6,151 nt of DNA from Betaproteobacteria bacterium (GTDB lineage Bacteria; Pseudomonadota; Gammaproteobacteria; Burkholderiales; Burkholderiaceae_C), in the NCBI GenBank assembly GCA_005884255.1, contig VBDL01000166.1, positions 1,251 to 7,401 of the forward strand, given 5' to 3'. Below are positions 5,330-6,151 of the stretch, piece by piece. A program made the translations under genes and the position numbers. The number at the start of each line of letters is the position of its first letter. Position 1 is the first letter of the stretch. The notes under the pieces are model-generated. The model was not told the DNA's origin and did not search any database. It saw only the letters and a list, made by a program, of their open reading frames with translations.

Positions 5330-5334
5330 TCAGC

Positions 5335-6151
5335 ATGGATGTGATCAGCAGTTTCGCCGCCCGCTACGAGCGCACCCGCGAGGAAGAGCTCTCGCTCGAA
5401 GAGTACCTCGCCGAGTGCAAGCGCAACCCGCTCGCCTATGCCACCGCAGCCGAGCGCATGCTCAAGGCGATCGGCGAGCCGCAGATGATCGACACGCGCA
5501 ACGACACGCGGCTGTCGCGCATCTTCGCCAACAAGATCATCAAGGTCTACCCGGCCTTCGCCGAGTTCTACGGCATGGAGGACTCCATCGAGCAGGTGGT
5601 GGCCTACTTCCGCCACGGCGCGCAGGGGCTGGAAGAGAAGAAGCAGATCCTCTATCTGCTGGGGCCCGTCGGCGGCGGCAAGAGCTCGATCGCCGAGCGC
5701 CTGAAGCAGCTGATGGAGCACGTGCCCTTCTACGCGATCAAGGGCTCGCCGGTGAACGAATCGCCGCTCGGGCTGTTCAGTGCCGATGAAGATGGCCCGA
5801 TCCTGGAGAAGGAATACGGCATCCCGCGCCGCTACCTGACGCGCATCCTGAGCCCGTGGGCGGTGAAGCGGCTCGATGAGTTCGGCGGCGACATCCGCAA
5901 GTTCAGGGTCGTCAAGCGCTATCCGTCGGTGCTCAAGCAGATCGCGGTCAGCAAGACCGAGCCGGGCGACGAGAACAACCAGGACATCTCCGCACTGGTC
6001 GGCAAGATCGACATCCGCAAGCTCGAGACCTACGCGCAGGACGACCCCGACGCCTACAGCTACTCCGGCGGCCTGTGCCTCGCGAACCAGGGCCTGCTGG
6101 AATTCGTCGAGATGTTCAAGGCGCCGATCAAGGTGCTGCACCCGCTGCTCA
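5335..6151 (+). CDS. prkA: PrkA (YeaG-like) serine protein kinase, 3' end missing
   Basis: PrkA proteins are cytoplasmic AAA+ ATPase-kinases of about 640 residues linked to stress, starvation and, in Bacillus, sporulation; E. coli YeaG is the closest homolog I know. Only the first 272 codons are in the window. They show the family's N-terminal helix with YERTREEELSLEEYLAECKR (11-30), AAERMLKAIGEP (38-49) and the FYGMEDSIEQVV block (78-89). Walker A is GPVGGGKSS (110-118, with Lys116 and Ser117). ILEKEYGIPRRYL (156-168), SPWAVKRLDEFGGDI (173-187), TEPGDENNQDISALVGKIDI (208-227) and NQGLLEFVEMFKAPIKVLHP (251-270) follow. Compared with YeaG, the stretch before SPVN (138-141) is a few residues shorter. 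The ATG at 5335 has AGGAGGT four nt upstream. In many proteobacteria prkA is followed by yeaH and spoVR/ycgB, which would lie beyond the right edge. Identification is secure; the C-terminal kinase region is unseen. Confidence 0.96.
   Translation, partial: MDVISSFAARYERTREEELSLEEYLAECKRNPLAYATAAERMLKAIGEPQMIDTRNDTRLSRIFANKIIKVYPAFAEFYGMEDSIEQVVAYFRHGAQGLEEKKQILYLLGPVGGGKSSIAERLKQLMEHVPFYAIKGSPVNESPLGLFSADEDGPILEKEYGIPRRYLTRILSPWAVKRLDEFGGDIRKFRVVKRYPSVLKQIAVSKTEPGDENNQDISALVGKIDIRKLETYAQDDPDAYSYSGGLCLANQGLLEFVEMFKAPIKVLHPLL

Larger units (their letters stand above)
4843..5334. other. 492-nt intergenic region between parB and prkA
   Basis: This is the only long gap in the window and is visibly less GC-rich than the flanking genes. 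It holds a weak palindrome after parB, a 25-codon open frame with a ribosome-binding-site-like sequence (4943-5020), a run of GATC sites between 5050 and 5168, an inverted repeat (5124-5171) and the hairpin-rich prkA leader (5224-5329). A frame of 127 codons starting with GTG at 4852 has no recognisable motif and I do not consider it a gene. I find no convincing sigma-70 or sigma-54 promoter by eye, no DnaA-box cluster and no tRNA. The betaproteobacterial atp operon that I would expect to see often near parB is absent here. Confidence 0.6.

Noticed and set aside
5719..5724. Second CACGTG core inside prkA, possible parS
   Set aside because: The flanks (GGAG before, CCCT after) lack the GTT and AAC arms needed for parS, so only the six-base core matches by chance.
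5188..6141. Open frame of 317 codons on the minus strand opposite prkA
   Set aside because: It mirrors the confident prkA frame, is rich in L, R, A, D and H as typical of antisense frames in GC-rich DNA, and has no recognisable domain.

Overview
The window is GC-rich, densely coding DNA that looks like the origin-proximal part of a betaproteobacterial chromosome, most likely order Burkholderiales (Rubrivivax/Leptothrix/Methylibium-like). This placement is an inference. It rests on the rsmG-parA...parB layout, the protein wording (for example the NPGCHASAF active-site segment of ArgC) and a C-rich multi-hairpin spacer of a kind I recall from these genomes.

Layout. Positions 1-642 hold the 3' part of rsmG (16S rRNA m7G methyltransferase), running in from the left edge. 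A near-perfect parS centromere site (560-575) lies inside its reading frame. After an 88-nt gap containing a 7-bp inverted repeat come parA (731-1504) and, overlapping it by ATGA, a two-domain GNAT acetyltransferase gene (1501-2283). A cluster of three hairpins (2299-2363) separates this rightward unit from the leftward argC (type 2 N-acetyl-gamma-glutamyl-phosphate reductase, 2375-3316). A 51-nt divergent spacer then leads to a rightward RBBP9/YdeN-type serine hydrolase gene (3368-3943), whose stop overlaps the parB start (3937-4842). A 492-nt, less GC-rich gap follows, and then the first 272 codons of prkA (AAA+ serine kinase family, YeaG-like), cut by the right edge.

How the parts work together. 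ParA, ParB and parS form a complete chromosome segregation module within 4.3 kb: ParB loads at parS and spreads, and ParA ATPase moves or positions the origin. The usual contiguous parAB pair is split by 2.4 kb that includes an opposite-strand biosynthetic gene, so parA and parB should be transcribed as separate units, each with its own small enzyme gene (parA-GNAT and hydrolase-parB). PrkA belongs to a stress/starvation pathway unrelated to segregation.

The least expected feature is the region before prkA. Three consecutive potential RNA hairpins occupy 5224-5329, and the last one pairs the strong Shine-Dalgarno sequence into its stem. This suggests a structured, possibly regulatory, mRNA leader. 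I see no tRNA, rRNA, CRISPR array, insertion sequence or prophage gene here.
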